From the NCBI RefSeq assembly GCF_020271745.1, contig NZ_CP084296.1, positions 1,550,001 to 1,614,000 on the forward strand: a stretch of DNA of 64,000 nucleotides, read 5' to 3'. Under the pieces are notes generated by a model. That model was given only the letters and a program-made list of their open reading frames with translations. It made no database searches and was not told where the DNA came from. This stretch comes from Providencia alcalifaciens (lineage in GTDB: Bacteria; Pseudomonadota; Gammaproteobacteria; Enterobacterales; Enterobacteriaceae). Position numbers and translations under genes: made by a program. Of this stretch, positions 55,940 to 64,000 are shown one piece after another (positions within the stretch are counted from its first letter, which is position 1; the number at the start of each line of letters is the position of its first letter).

Positions 55940-56011
55940 CTATTCATAACGAATATTAACAGTAGTTGTTGAATTCCCCCTTTCGGGGGTAATTGTATTA
56001 TCTGTTTTTTC
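55940..56011 (-). pseudogene. Remnant of tip adhesin gene (operon 2)
   Basis: Between the usher stop (56028-56026) and minor pilin 1, the minus strand encodes EKTDNTITPERGNSTTTVNI then RYE and a stop. This matches the last residues of the intact adhesins (VTPGTANSTATVNIRYE). An in-frame stop lies one codon above, so about 23 codons of an adhesin gene of about 320 codons remain. It is a deletion relic. Confidence 0.85.
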
Positions 56012-56025
56012 ATTTTAGCTACCAC

Positions 56026-58536
56026 TTACAGGCAAACCGCAGCTATTTTATATAATCCCAAATAATTGGGGACACCAGCCAAATTATAATTAACCTGACA
56101 CTGTTGTTTATCGTTATATTGGATAATAAAACTGCCACTTTCAGCTAAACCGGATAAATAAATTTCACCGTCATTTCCGACCATACCATTTAATTGGCTG
56201 TTATCTTTAAATATGGCTTGAGCACCAAATGGTATGGGTTTTCCATCAGTAAATTTCAGTTTCATCATGGCACGATAACCCACATTAGCGGCAAAACTGG
56301 CTTTAACGAGTGCACCGCGGCTTGGTGCGACCGTTTGGCTGGTTAACTCCATTTCGGTATTATCAGGCAATGAAGAAGTATCAATATCAATCACATTTTT
56401 ACGGTATGCTGTGACATAAGGTACTAACGCATAGCCTTGATTGTTGGTCAAAACTCCCGCCTGGTTAAGAATCGGTACATCCCCCGCTTCTGGAATATCA
56501 ACGATGGCCGCGGTTTCCCCTAATTGTTGCCCCAATACAATTCCATCAGAGTGAGCGACGAAGCTACCATTAGCACCATAATAAAGGTTGTAATTATCTT
56601 TGCTGTAGCTACTTCCTCCAGAAACCTCACCGTATTGACCTTTGTATGAAGCATTTATATTCCCAGATGAACCTTGTCCTCGGGTGGTATAGCCTTGTTG
56701 AATGCTCCAGTTAAGACGATTATCCAATTGACTCGCAGATAGCCCCATGTTTCCAGAATTTGGACCATGACTGCTGCTATTCGTATTCAGGTTGTAGTTA
56801 AAAGTACTATCAAACAGGTTAATAGGAATACTGATGTTGAGTGCCAACTGATGGTCATCTTTATTTTGACCTTGGCTATTTCCATTATAGGCATACGTGT
56901 TGGTATCACGGTTATAGGTATAATTAATTCCATAACTGATACCTTGCCAGCTGTTGCTGTATCCTAGCGTTGCCGATTGGGTTTTTTTATCACTATTCCA
57001 ATAGTCTTCATTGACATACCCTATCGATATTGAACCGTTATTTTCGCCTAGATTTTGGCTAAGGGTAATTTCACCGCGGTTACGGCGTCGTTCAATTATT
57101 GGGGTATAGTGCGTATCTCGGAAGGTATCAAAAATTTCCGATAAACTATAAAAGCCCTTGGTAGAATAACGATAGCCAGCGAGTGCAATATTAGTCCCGA
57201 TATCATTCAAGTTTTTGTTATAACGGAATCGATAAGATTGCCCTTGTTCCTTCGTATCATCGACAAACGTGGAGCTGGCATGGGTAACGTCGACGGATAG
57301 CGCACCAAATTGCCCAAGGTTTTTCCCTGCACCTATAGAATAAGATTGATACTTTTCACTGATCTGGCTTCCTCCATATGCTGTTATCCCATAAGGAAGT
57401 CCATAAATTAACGTGAATTGACCAAAGTGAGTTTTATCTACGTGGCTATCATAAGAGCGATATTGCCCACCTGTTACACTATAAGACAGATAACCTTCAC
57501 GTTGCAGCACAGGTAAAGACGCGAACGGAACAATTTGATATTGTTCACTACCATTCGATTCTTTGATAGTAACGTGAAGATCGCCACTGCCCCCAGTAGG
57601 GTACAGATCGCTGATTTCAAAAGGGCCTGCTGCCACTTCAGTTTGGTAAATGGTGTAGCCATTCTGGCGAATTGTAATTTGGGCGTTACTACGTGCTATC
57701 CCACGAACAACGGGAGCATAGCCGCGTAAACTTTCAGGATACATATCATCATCAGTGGCTAACTGAGCACCTCGAAATGGCACGCTATCAAAAACCATCG
57801 ATGGCGATACGCTATCTCCAAGTATTAGCTGGCTTTTAATGCTATTAATACCACGAGAAGCGTAGGTGTATACTGTATTCCATTTATTGGATTGACCATC
57901 ATTACTTGACCAAGTGGTATAGTTGCGCAGACGCCAAGCCCCGATATTTAAGCCAGGTCTTAAATTCACATAATTTGAAGTGGTATCGGCATTCCCTTTT
58001 TTGCGGTCATAATTTTTGGCACCGCTGTAGCTGTAATTTAGTATTAATGCATTAATTCCATTATCAATATTCTCTAAATTGACATAACCGCGAGGGTTTT
58101 TGTCTAAAGCAATTTGAGGGATGCTTAAATACAGCCGCTGTGAGTCAAATTCAAAATCACTTTTGGCATCCGGTATTGCGGCTAAATTCACACAGCCAAT
58201 ACCTGTACTTTGTAGCTCAGGGTATTTAGCAGTTTTTACACCGAAATCTGTTAAATCAGCTAGAGATAAGCATGGTATTAATTTGTTATCATTATTTTTA
58301 TCAAATTTTAATTTTTTTGCGCCAATTAGGTTAGAGTTAACATAAATATCTACATAGTAACTACCTGCTAATTGTTCATTATTTTCAAATTGAGTTAAAT
58401 CAACCGCATCTTTATTCGGCAGTTCTAAAAAATCAGGATCGAAATACACGTTATTGTCGGTATTATCTTCCGCATACAGTGAAACTGTATAGCCTAGATA
58501 TAAAAATAGGCCAAAGCATATTTTATTTAATTTCAT
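56026..58536 (-). CDS. Outer-membrane fimbrial usher (operon 2)
   Basis: FimD/PapC-family usher of 836 residues, complete. The signal peptide is followed by NVYFDPDFLELPNKDAVDLT, barrel and plug (RGIARSNAQITIRQNGYTIY, LYPTGGSGDLHVTIKESNG) and C-terminal domains ending QCQVNYNLAGVPNYLGLYKI. Very similar to the usher of operon 1. Unlike there, the gene after it is only an adhesin relic. Confidence 0.94.
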   Translation of the reverse strand: MKLNKICFGLFLYLGYTVSLYAEDNTDNNVYFDPDFLELPNKDAVDLTQFENNEQLAGSYYVDIYVNSNLIGAKKLKFDKNNDNKLIPCLSLADLTDFGVKTAKYPELQSTGIGCVNLAAIPDAKSDFEFDSQRLYLSIPQIALDKNPRGYVNLENIDNGINALILNYSYSGAKNYDRKKGNADTTSNYVNLRPGLNIGAWRLRNYTTWSSNDGQSNKWNTVYTYASRGINSIKSQLILGDSVSPSMVFDSVPFRGAQLATDDDMYPESLRGYAPVVRGIARSNAQITIRQNGYTIYQTEVAAGPFEISDLYPTGGSGDLHVTIKESNGSEQYQIVPFASLPVLQREGYLSYSVTGGQYRSYDSHVDKTHFGQFTLIYGLPYGITAYGGSQISEKYQSYSIGAGKNLGQFGALSVDVTHASSTFVDDTKEQGQSYRFRYNKNLNDIGTNIALAGYRYSTKGFYSLSEIFDTFRDTHYTPIIERRRNRGEITLSQNLGENNGSISIGYVNEDYWNSDKKTQSATLGYSNSWQGISYGINYTYNRDTNTYAYNGNSQGQNKDDHQLALNISIPINLFDSTFNYNLNTNSSSHGPNSGNMGLSASQLDNRLNWSIQQGYTTRGQGSSGNINASYKGQYGEVSGGSSYSKDNYNLYYGANGSFVAHSDGIVLGQQLGETAAIVDIPEAGDVPILNQAGVLTNNQGYALVPYVTAYRKNVIDIDTSSLPDNTEMELTSQTVAPSRGALVKASFAANVGYRAMMKLKFTDGKPIPFGAQAIFKDNSQLNGMVGNDGEIYLSGLAESGSFIIQYNDKQQCQVNYNLAGVPNYLGLYKIAAVCL

Positions 58537-58561
58537 TGAAATGTGACCTACAATTATATTT

Positions 58562-59230
58562 CTATATTTTTATTTCAGAGGGTTTTTCTGCAGCACCATA
58601 GTCATTAATAACTTCCCATTTAACTGTACCGCTAGTTGCCATGTCATTAATTTTAAATGTTGTTATTGTCAGTGGTGCAGCGTAGGAAACATCGTTAATT
58701 TTTTTTCCATTAAAAGTAATGCTTTGAAAGTTCATGTAATAAGGTGTTGGATTTTTAACAGAAAGTATTTCCCCCGATTTTGACCAGGTTAATTTTTTTT
58801 GCTCTTCTTCAAAATTAACATTTTTAAAAGCTGAAGGGCGATAAATTAGCTTCATCTGGGTTTTAAACGCAATTTGTAATGAATTTTCTGTGCGCTCAGT
58901 TGCCGGAATAGTCTTTATATTTAGCCAAAATAGTGATTCTCTATCTTGAGGAAGTTTATTTTCAGTTAAAAAAATCCGCAGTGCATTAGTTTTCTCAGGG
59001 TTTAATCTAAACAATGGTGGTGTGATAGCGAAATCAGACTGTTTTTTTTCATCAATATCATCTATCCAAGATTGTATTAAGTATGGAATTTTATCTGGAT
59101 TTTCAACAGAAATATTCACATCTTTATTTCCCTCAGAATAAATAACGCGAGTTCCACCAATAATAACACCAGCATAAGCGGTATTAATGAGCGTGAATAA
59201 AGATATAAGAGAATAAACAATAAATTTCAT
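58562..59230 (-). CDS. Periplasmic fimbrial chaperone (operon 2)
   Basis: PapD-like chaperone of 222 residues: signal peptide, then GVIIGGTRVIYSEGNKDVNI, RESLFWLNIKTIPATE and KTQMKLIYRPSAF. Same motifs and gene position as in operon 1. The gap to the usher start is 25 nt. Confidence 0.93.
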   Translation of the reverse strand: MKFIVYSLISLFTLINTAYAGVIIGGTRVIYSEGNKDVNISVENPDKIPYLIQSWIDDIDEKKQSDFAITPPLFRLNPEKTNALRIFLTENKLPQDRESLFWLNIKTIPATERTENSLQIAFKTQMKLIYRPSAFKNVNFEEEQKKLTWSKSGEILSVKNPTPYYMNFQSITFNGKKINDVSYAAPLTITTFKINDMATSGTVKWEVINDYGAAEKPSEIKI

Positions 59231-59287
59231 ATTACCACCATCGAATTAAAGACTAAGGCTTAATTCCCTTTAAACCTTAATAACTAA

Positions 59288-59818
59288 TTAGTTATAATTA
59301 ATTGTAAATGTTGCGTTTGCATTCGCTAAACCCACACCAACGTTGGCTGTCTGAGCAATATAGCGAGCTCTAAAATCTAAATTATTTTCAACGCCATCTT
59401 TTAAAGGGTAAGTTTTAGATGCAGTAAATAGAGGAACAACTGTGTTTGCATTATCCGTGATTTGGATACCAACACCTGTAGCAACACCGGATTTTCCTGC
59501 ATCTTTCAGTTCAATAACGCTGTCATCACCAGGATAAGAGGTTGCATCGAATTTTACGGAAGCTGATGTTACCGTTGTTGGGCAGTTAATTAATTTAATA
59601 GTAAATTTTGTAGCGGCTGCAGTACTTCCTGCGCTTGGTAATGCTTTTTTAGAAACTTTACCTAAGTTAACTTTTAGTGCATCAGAACCCGAGGCTAATT
59701 CACATGCTTGATCAGTGATCTCACCTGTAAAATCAATCGTGCCATCTGCTGCTAAAGCATTATTTGCAGCAAAAAAGGAAGACGCGGCAATTAATGATAC
59801 TAGTAAATTCTTTTTCAT
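59288..59818 (-). CDS. Major fimbrial subunit (operon 2)
   Basis: FimA-family pilin of 176 residues. The signal peptide is cleaved after NNALA, followed by ADGTIDFTGEITDQACELAS, the second Cys in KLINCPTTV, and the C-terminus GLANANATFTINYN. CGGAG stands upstream of the ATG. First gene of operon 2. Confidence 0.93.
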   Translation of the reverse strand: MKKNLLVSLIAASSFFAANNALAADGTIDFTGEITDQACELASGSDALKVNLGKVSKKALPSAGSTAAATKFTIKLINCPTTVTSASVKFDATSYPGDDSVIELKDAGKSGVATGVGIQITDNANTVVPLFTASKTYPLKDGVENNLDFRARYIAQTANVGVGLANANATFTINYN

Positions 59819-60296
59819 TTATTTTCTCCGAGAGATATTTTTTGAGAAATTGAGGTTCATTAAAATAATGGCTTGCCCAATTAATTATTATTTTGACTTT
59901 TATTTTAATTCTAAACAAGTTTGTGTATTTTTAGATTTAAAGTTTGATTTTATCTTTGTTATTTTATTTTGAATTTAAATTCACTGTAGAGGTTGGATTT
60001 TCATATTGGTTATCTCGGAAAAATAAAATATTAATAATTTTGATTTCATGGTTGTTTTTAAATAAAAAATTTAATGTTTAATATTTTATTGAATGAAGGG
60101 ATTTATGCAATGACACGCGCTATGGGGAGGGAATGTGGTATTTTATAAATTTGATCATGGTCAATTGACGTAATCTAATATTCTTATTTATACAATTATA
60201 ATTCTACCATCATAATAATACAGTCTTATTACGTGCATTTTCATCCTATTTCAATCATGAAATAAGATTAGTCTATTTATGCATGTCTTATTGCGA
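59819..60296. other. Promoter region of fimbrial operon 2
   Basis: 478 bp, AT-rich, no gene seen. A stem TATTTCA-ATCA-TGAAATA at 60247-60264 is a possible terminator of operon 3. An FNR-like palindrome, TTGAT-CATG-GTCAA, lies near 60152-60166 (one mismatch). No invertible-element repeats were found by eye. Confidence 0.4.
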
Positions 60297-60560
60297 CTAT
60301 TTTTTGTTAAGATAACGCAAAATAATTTTTTTCTCTGACTCGCTAAATATAAAAAAGCTTAATAAACTTATCTCAAAATAATCGGCGTATTGTTTTAGCT
60401 TATCAACGGGAATACGTGTTTTCCCCTTTTCATATTTTAACTGTTGAAATTCGCAAACTCCGATTTCATCAGCTAATTCTTTTAACGATAAATGATGATG
60501 TTCACGGACCAGTTTTATCTTATGTCCAATAATCTCAGAAATTGTATGATTCTCATGCAT
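60297..60560 (-). CDS. MrpJ-like HTH regulator (operon 3)
   Basis: Protein of 87 residues: IIGHKIKLVREHHHLSLKEL, CEFQQLKYEKGKTRIPVDKL, QYADYFEISLLSFFIF. The recognition-helix motif CEFQQLKYEKG departs from SEQQQSRYERG of the other operons, so its targets may have changed. It ends operon 3, 23 nt after the chimeric minor pilin gene. Confidence 0.8.
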   Translation of the reverse strand: MHENHTISEIIGHKIKLVREHHHLSLKELADEIGVCEFQQLKYEKGKTRIPVDKLKQYADYFEISLLSFFIFSESEKKIILRYLNKK

Positions 60561-60583
60561 AAATAAACCTCTGTAGTTTGTGA

Positions 60584-61093
60584 TTAGTTATAGGCCATAA
60601 CAAACTCGACATGGCGGCGAAAAGTTCCCGCAACCATGACATTATTCAAGCTAGTGATACGTGTAGAAAAAGGAATTTCAGCTTGGCGAGTTTGTAAGTT
60701 AATTGGGGTTGTAATTTGGGTACCGTTTTTTACACGGCTTAAACGGGTTCCCGTGACTAAATCTAAAGCCACATTTTTCGCTGTACCGCTGTTGATAAAA
60801 TAATCTGAGTTAGTGGGTGCGGCGGTTCCTGTTAATCTCCTAACAGATTCACGGGTATTCGTAGGGCAATCTTTTAATTTAATACTAAAATTTATCCATG
60901 GAGCTTGTTGACCATTGCGAAGGTTTGCAATATTAGTTGTTTTCAAATCAATCACATAATTAGTTTGTTCTATCGGGCAAGGAGCCGCTTTTATATTACC
61001 GTTAAAATTTAAGGTAATGCTATCTCCTGCTACACAGTAGAAGCTTAATAATCGTGGTCCAACAAAAATGGAAAACATCCAGTTACTTTTCAT
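60584..61093 (-). CDS. Chimeric minor fimbrial subunit (operon 3)
   Basis: Pilin-like protein of 169 residues. The N-terminal part (to about residue 39, SITLNFNGNIKAAPC) matches minor subunit 1 of the other operons; the rest (EQTNYVIDLKTTNIANLRNG, WINFSIKLKDCP, the end RRHVEFVMAYN) matches minor subunit 2. It looks like an in-frame fusion produced by deletion between the two neighbouring genes at the shared GNIKAA/ARPC stretch. Two Cys are kept, so a folded pilin is possible. AGGAG lies 6 nt before the ATG. The signal peptide is atypical (MFSIFVGPRLLSFYCVAGDS). Confidence 0.8.
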   Translation of the reverse strand: MKSNWMFSIFVGPRLLSFYCVAGDSITLNFNGNIKAAPCPIEQTNYVIDLKTTNIANLRNGQQAPWINFSIKLKDCPTNTRESVRRLTGTAAPTNSDYFINSGTAKNVALDLVTGTRLSRVKNGTQITTPINLQTRQAEIPFSTRITSLNNVMVAGTFRRHVEFVMAYN

Positions 61094-61101
61094 CGTCGCT
61101 C

Positions 61102-61983
61102 CTATTCATAGAGAATATTCACAACAGCGGTGGAGTTAGCTACTTCTGGAGTCATCGTCGGAGCTGTTTGTATGTAGCGCGCTTTCCAGTTAAATAGGTA
61201 ATCCCCGTTGGGAACACTATCAAAAACCATCGAAGGCGAGACGCCATCACCTACGGTTACCAGGCTTTTGATTGGGCTAATATTACGGGTGCCATAAGTG
61301 TAAACATTATTCCATTGACTGAACCAGTCGTCATTGTTCGACCATGTGGAGTCGTTTCGAAAACGCCATGATCCCCAATTAAGGCTCGGACGTAAGTTAA
61401 TATAGTGTGTTGTCGTGGTGCCGTTATGCTTTCGAGTGTGATCTTTTGACCCACTGTAGCTGTAGTTTAGTATTGCAGCATTGATGCCATTATCCACTTG
61501 AGATAAATCAATGTAGCCTCTAGGAGCATTGTTCAAGGCGATTTGCGAAATGCGGAGATATAGGCGTTGAGTATTAAAATCAAACTCACTTTTTGTATCT
61601 GGAATCACTGATAAGTTTGTACCAGCTAATTGCTCTTTTTGTAGGACGGGGAAAAGCTCTGTTTTGATACCAAATTGCTTTAAATCAGGTAAAGATAGGC
61701 ATGGTGATAATTTATTCTGGTTGCCTTGAATGAATAATATTTTTTGAGCATCAATGTCATTTTTAGTCACGTAGATATAGACAAAATAGATCCCAACTAA
61801 CTGGTTTTGACTCTCAAATAGAGATAAGTCGATGTTTTCTTTATTTCGACCTTCTAGAAAGTCAGGTTCAAAATAGTCGACATCATTATCAATTATATTT
61901 CTATCATCTTTCTGTGCTTTAGTGGTGGCATGAGAAAATGTTATATTTAAAAAACATAAAAAGATAAAAATATATATTTTCAT
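61102..61983 (-). pseudogene. Usher-adhesin in-frame fusion remnant (operon 3)
   Basis: An open frame of 293 codons. Residues 1-258 match the N-terminal part of the ushers (YFEPDFLEGRNKENIDLSLF through GDGVSPSMVFDSVP), including signal peptide, N-terminal domain and the first barrel strands. Residues 259-293 (GDYLFNWKARYIQTAPTMTP then VANSTAVVNILYE) match the C-terminus of the tip adhesins. The junction lies near 61209. About 570 usher codons, including plug, most of the barrel and the C-terminal domains, and about 290 adhesin codons are gone. It cannot act as an usher. Start at ATG 61983. Confidence 0.88.
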
Positions 61984-62005
61984 TTCCACCTCACAGTACG
62001 AAAAT

Positions 62006-62674
62006 CTAAATGCTCTTTTCTGTAACCTTGGTTGAAGCACCATAATCATTAATCAATTCCCATTTGATTGTTCCATGAAGGATGGGATCATTGATGCTAA
62101 AAGAGGATGAAGAAAAAGGGGCAACATAAGTGACATTTTTTAAATTTTTTCCATTAAAAGAAATTCTCTGGAAGTTGATATAATAAGGTGTTGGGTTTTT
62201 TACTGTTAATGTTTTTTTTGTTTTAGACCAAATCATCTTTTTCTGTTCATTATTAAAATTGACATCTTTTAATGATGATGGTCGATAAATTAATTTCATT
62301 TGAGATCTAAAGGCAATTTGTAATGAATTCTCTTTAAATTTCACATCGGGAATGTTTTTAATATTTAGCCAGAATAACGACTCTCGATTATCGGGTAATG
62401 TATTCTCAGTTAAAAAAATACGCAGTGTATTTATGTTCTCTGCTGGGAGTTTAAATAGCGATGGCGTAATAGAAAAAAATGACTGGGGATTATTTTCACC
62501 ATCATCAATCCATGATTGAATTAAATAAGCAATTTCATCAGGGTTTTCAATGATTATGCTCACATCTTTGACGCCTTCATTATAAATAACACGAGTTCCT
62601 CCAATAATAACACCAGCATATGCAGTTGTTATTAGAGTAAAAAATAATAAAAAAAAAGAGAAATAGTTCTTCAT
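62006..62674 (-). CDS. Periplasmic fimbrial chaperone (operon 3)
   Basis: PapD-like chaperone of 222 residues, intact: GVIIGGTRVIYNEGVKDVSI, RESLFWLNIKNIPDV, RSQMKLIYRPSSL. Same position as in operons 1 and 2. Since its own usher is broken, it could only serve pilus assembly through the ushers of operons 1 or 2. That is inference. Confidence 0.92.
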   Translation of the reverse strand: MKNYFSFFLLFFTLITTAYAGVIIGGTRVIYNEGVKDVSIIIENPDEIAYLIQSWIDDGENNPQSFFSITPSLFKLPAENINTLRIFLTENTLPDNRESLFWLNIKNIPDVKFKENSLQIAFRSQMKLIYRPSSLKDVNFNNEQKKMIWSKTKKTLTVKNPTPYYINFQRISFNGKNLKNVTYVAPFSSSSFSINDPILHGTIKWELINDYGASTKVTEKSI

Positions 62675-62728
62675 ATTTCCACCATCAGTATGGGATCAAT
62701 TTTATTGATGTTAATTATTAAGGTTAAT

Positions 62729-63250
62729 TTAGTTATAAATAATTAAAAATGGTGCAGAAGCGTTGGCAGAACCTGGAGTGACTGGAATCGCTTTGGCAAT
62801 ATAATTGGCAGTAAAATTAAGGTCATTTTCAAAATTCGATAATAAAGGGTATTCACTGGATGATGACAACAAGGTAATGACTGCATTTCTGTCATCGGTA
62901 AGTTGAACACCCACACCTGTTGCATTAGACGTGGACTTTAATGCTATCACGGTATTGTCATTTGTATAAGGTGTTGCATCGAATGAGACCTTAGCGCTTG
63001 TGATAGCGATAGGGCAATTAATTAATTTTATTGAAAATGGAACAGATGTTGATTTACTTCCTACACTAGGAAAATTAGCTTTTGGAATTTGACCTAGATT
63101 GATTCGTATATTTTTTGACTCTGTTTTTACTTCACAGGCTTGGTCAATAATATCACCTATAAACTCAATATTGCCATCAGCAGTGAATCCGGGGTTGATA
63201 AATAAAAATCCTATACCAATAGTTAGATTTTTAAATGAAAGTGCTTTCAT
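62729..63250 (-). CDS. Major fimbrial subunit (operon 3)
   Basis: FimA-family pilin of 173 residues. The signal peptide ends near NPGFTA, followed by DGNIEFIGDIIDQACEVKTE, the second Cys in KLINCPIAI, and the end GSANASAPFLIIYN. The final strand is changed relative to the FTINYN of the other two. The start is ATG 63250 (MKALSFKNLT), GGAG upstream; the frame is open seven codons further up. It is the most divergent of the three major pilins. Confidence 0.9.
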   Translation of the reverse strand: MKALSFKNLTIGIGFLFINPGFTADGNIEFIGDIIDQACEVKTESKNIRINLGQIPKANFPSVGSKSTSVPFSIKLINCPIAITSAKVSFDATPYTNDNTVIALKSTSNATGVGVQLTDDRNAVITLLSSSSEYPLLSNFENDLNFTANYIAKAIPVTPGSANASAPFLIIYN

Positions 63251-63557
63251 TTGATTATCTCCAAAAAACAATTATTACATCATTATAATGCTCCTCCTGT
63301 TATTTTAGATGGTTTGATTAATGTTTGCTTTTATTTTTTTGTGATTTCCCGATAAAAATACATTTCCATCGATTTTATATATTCAATATAAGATTGATTT
63401 TATGATATTGATCTTTATTATTGGTTTTTTAGAGTTTTAATGATGTTTTTTGATGGTCTAGATTTGATTGATGATTATTAAATGCTTTCATTATTGGTTT
63501 TTGAATATAAAACCAATAATGAAATAAGAATGATAAATTGGGGGTGATATTAATTTA
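63251..63557. other. Promoter region of fimbrial operon 3
   Basis: 307 bp between the end of glnG and operon 3, very AT-rich. It should hold the operon 3 promoter and the end of the gln transcript. No gene or clear operator was seen. Confidence 0.4.
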
Positions 63558-64000
63558 TTACTCTTCTATCCCGAGTTCTTTTAATTTTCGCGTTAGGGTA
63601 TTTCGACCCCAGCCTAATAAGCGAGCTGCCTCCTGCTTATGTCCGTGAGTATATTTGAGGGCACAATTGAGCATGGTTTTCTCTAATAATGGCATGGCAT
63701 CATTAAATAAATCTTGCTGACCTGCGTTCAGTGCGGAATTAGTCCATTTTTCTAATAGATCAAACCATGCTAGGTTAGGATCTTGAGGATGGATAGTGGA
63801 TGAATCAGGATCTTTCGCTAACTTGTTGGATTCTTGCTTATTAAACAGATCGCTCGGTAAATCTTGCGGAAGTATCTCTTGGCTAGCTGCCATCACAGTT
63901 AACCAACGGCAGACGTTCTCCAATTGGCGTACATTTCCCGACCAAGAATAGCGTTGAAGAATTTTAATGCTATCAGGATGCAGAACTTTGCTTTCTACCC
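63558..64000 (-). CDS. glnG: Nitrogen regulator NtrC (C-terminal part)
   Basis: C-terminal 147 codons of the sigma-54 activator NtrC; the frame is open through the right window edge. Visible: the end of the AAA+ domain (LQRYSWSGNVRQLENVCRWL), a linker, and the Fis-type DNA-binding domain (GHKQEAARLLGWGRNTLTRK, LKELGIEE). NtrC activates glnA and nitrogen-scavenging genes when phosphorylated by NtrB. In E. coli this gene lies next to hemN. Confidence 0.93.
   Translation of the reverse strand, partial: VESKVLHPDSIKILQRYSWSGNVRQLENVCRWLTVMAASQEILPQDLPSDLFNKQESNKLAKDPDSSTIHPQDPNLAWFDLLEKWTNSALNAGQQDLFNDAMPLLEKTMLNCALKYTHGHKQEAARLLGWGRNTLTRKLKELGIEE

Noticed and set aside
52395-60296. Phase-variable invertible promoters before the fimbrial operons, as in mrp
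   Set aside because: No pair of long inverted repeats was found by eye and no recombinase gene (mrpI/fimB type) lies in the window. A computed repeat search could still change this.
61102-61209. Separate small gene for the adhesin tail in operon 3
   Set aside because: It is continuous in frame with the usher N-terminus, so it is the end of a fusion and not a gene of its own.
1-64000. CRISPR array, tRNA, rRNA, prophage or insertion sequence
   Set aside because: No short regularly spaced repeats, no cloverleaf or rRNA stretches, and no transposase or integrase-like proteins were recognised.

Overview
The window looks like a chromosomal segment of an enteric gamma-proteobacterium of the family Morganellaceae, most likely Providencia or a close relative. 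The reasons are high protein similarity to Escherichia coli housekeeping genes (glp, feo, ompR-envZ, pst, hemN, glnG), a low G+C feel, a chromosomal ampC-ampR pair, ERIC intergenic elements, and fimbrial operons that end in small MrpJ-type HTH genes, a habit best known from Proteus and Providencia. The species cannot be fixed from sequence reading alone.

Layout. (1) 1-3974: four tandem lipoprotein genes (the first cut by the window edge) resembling the Tli4 family of type VI secretion immunity proteins. The copies share almost identical C-terminal halves and leader regions and differ in a central cassette. (2) 4034-16603: stand-alone genes: phrB, proP, a solitary KAS III-like enzyme with an altered catalytic triad, poxB, alkA, two DUF2569 membrane proteins flanking yeaO, an ABC-F ATPase with a structured leader, and a hipBA-type toxin-antitoxin pair whose kinase lacks a metal-binding Asp. 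(3) 16657-31155: conserved enteric backbone: glpD, glpR-glpG-glpE, nfuA, gntX, bioH, feoABC, tex, greB, ompR-envZ. (4) 31428-43029: pstSCAB-phoU behind strong Pho boxes, an amino-acid ABC importer without its own ATPase, adeP with a PurR box, yihI and hemN. Three ERIC elements start within 0-2 bp of the stop codons of envZ, adeP and hemN. (5) 43229-63557: an accessory island of about 20 kb between hemN and glnG, which lie close together in E. coli. It carries divergent ampC/ampR and three homologous chaperone-usher fimbrial operons, all on the minus strand, with six small MrpJ-like HTH genes. (6) 63558-64000: the C-terminal part of glnG (ntrC).

How the parts work together. The three fimbrial operons descend from one module: major pilin, chaperone, usher, tip adhesin, minor pilin 1, minor pilin 2, then MrpJ-type regulators. 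Operon 1 (45485-52394) is complete. Operon 2 (54035-59818) has lost its adhesin except for a C-terminal scrap at 55940-56011, while a full adhesin gene sits alone after its regulators (52975-53946). Operon 3 (60297-63250) has collapsed through two in-frame fusions, usher N-terminus to adhesin C-terminus and minor pilin 1 to minor pilin 2, that keep the reading frames open. MrpJ-type proteins are known to repress motility when fimbriae are made, so the cluster is probably a variable adhesion and lifestyle-switch locus. No rRNA, tRNA, CRISPR array, insertion sequence or prophage gene was recognised.
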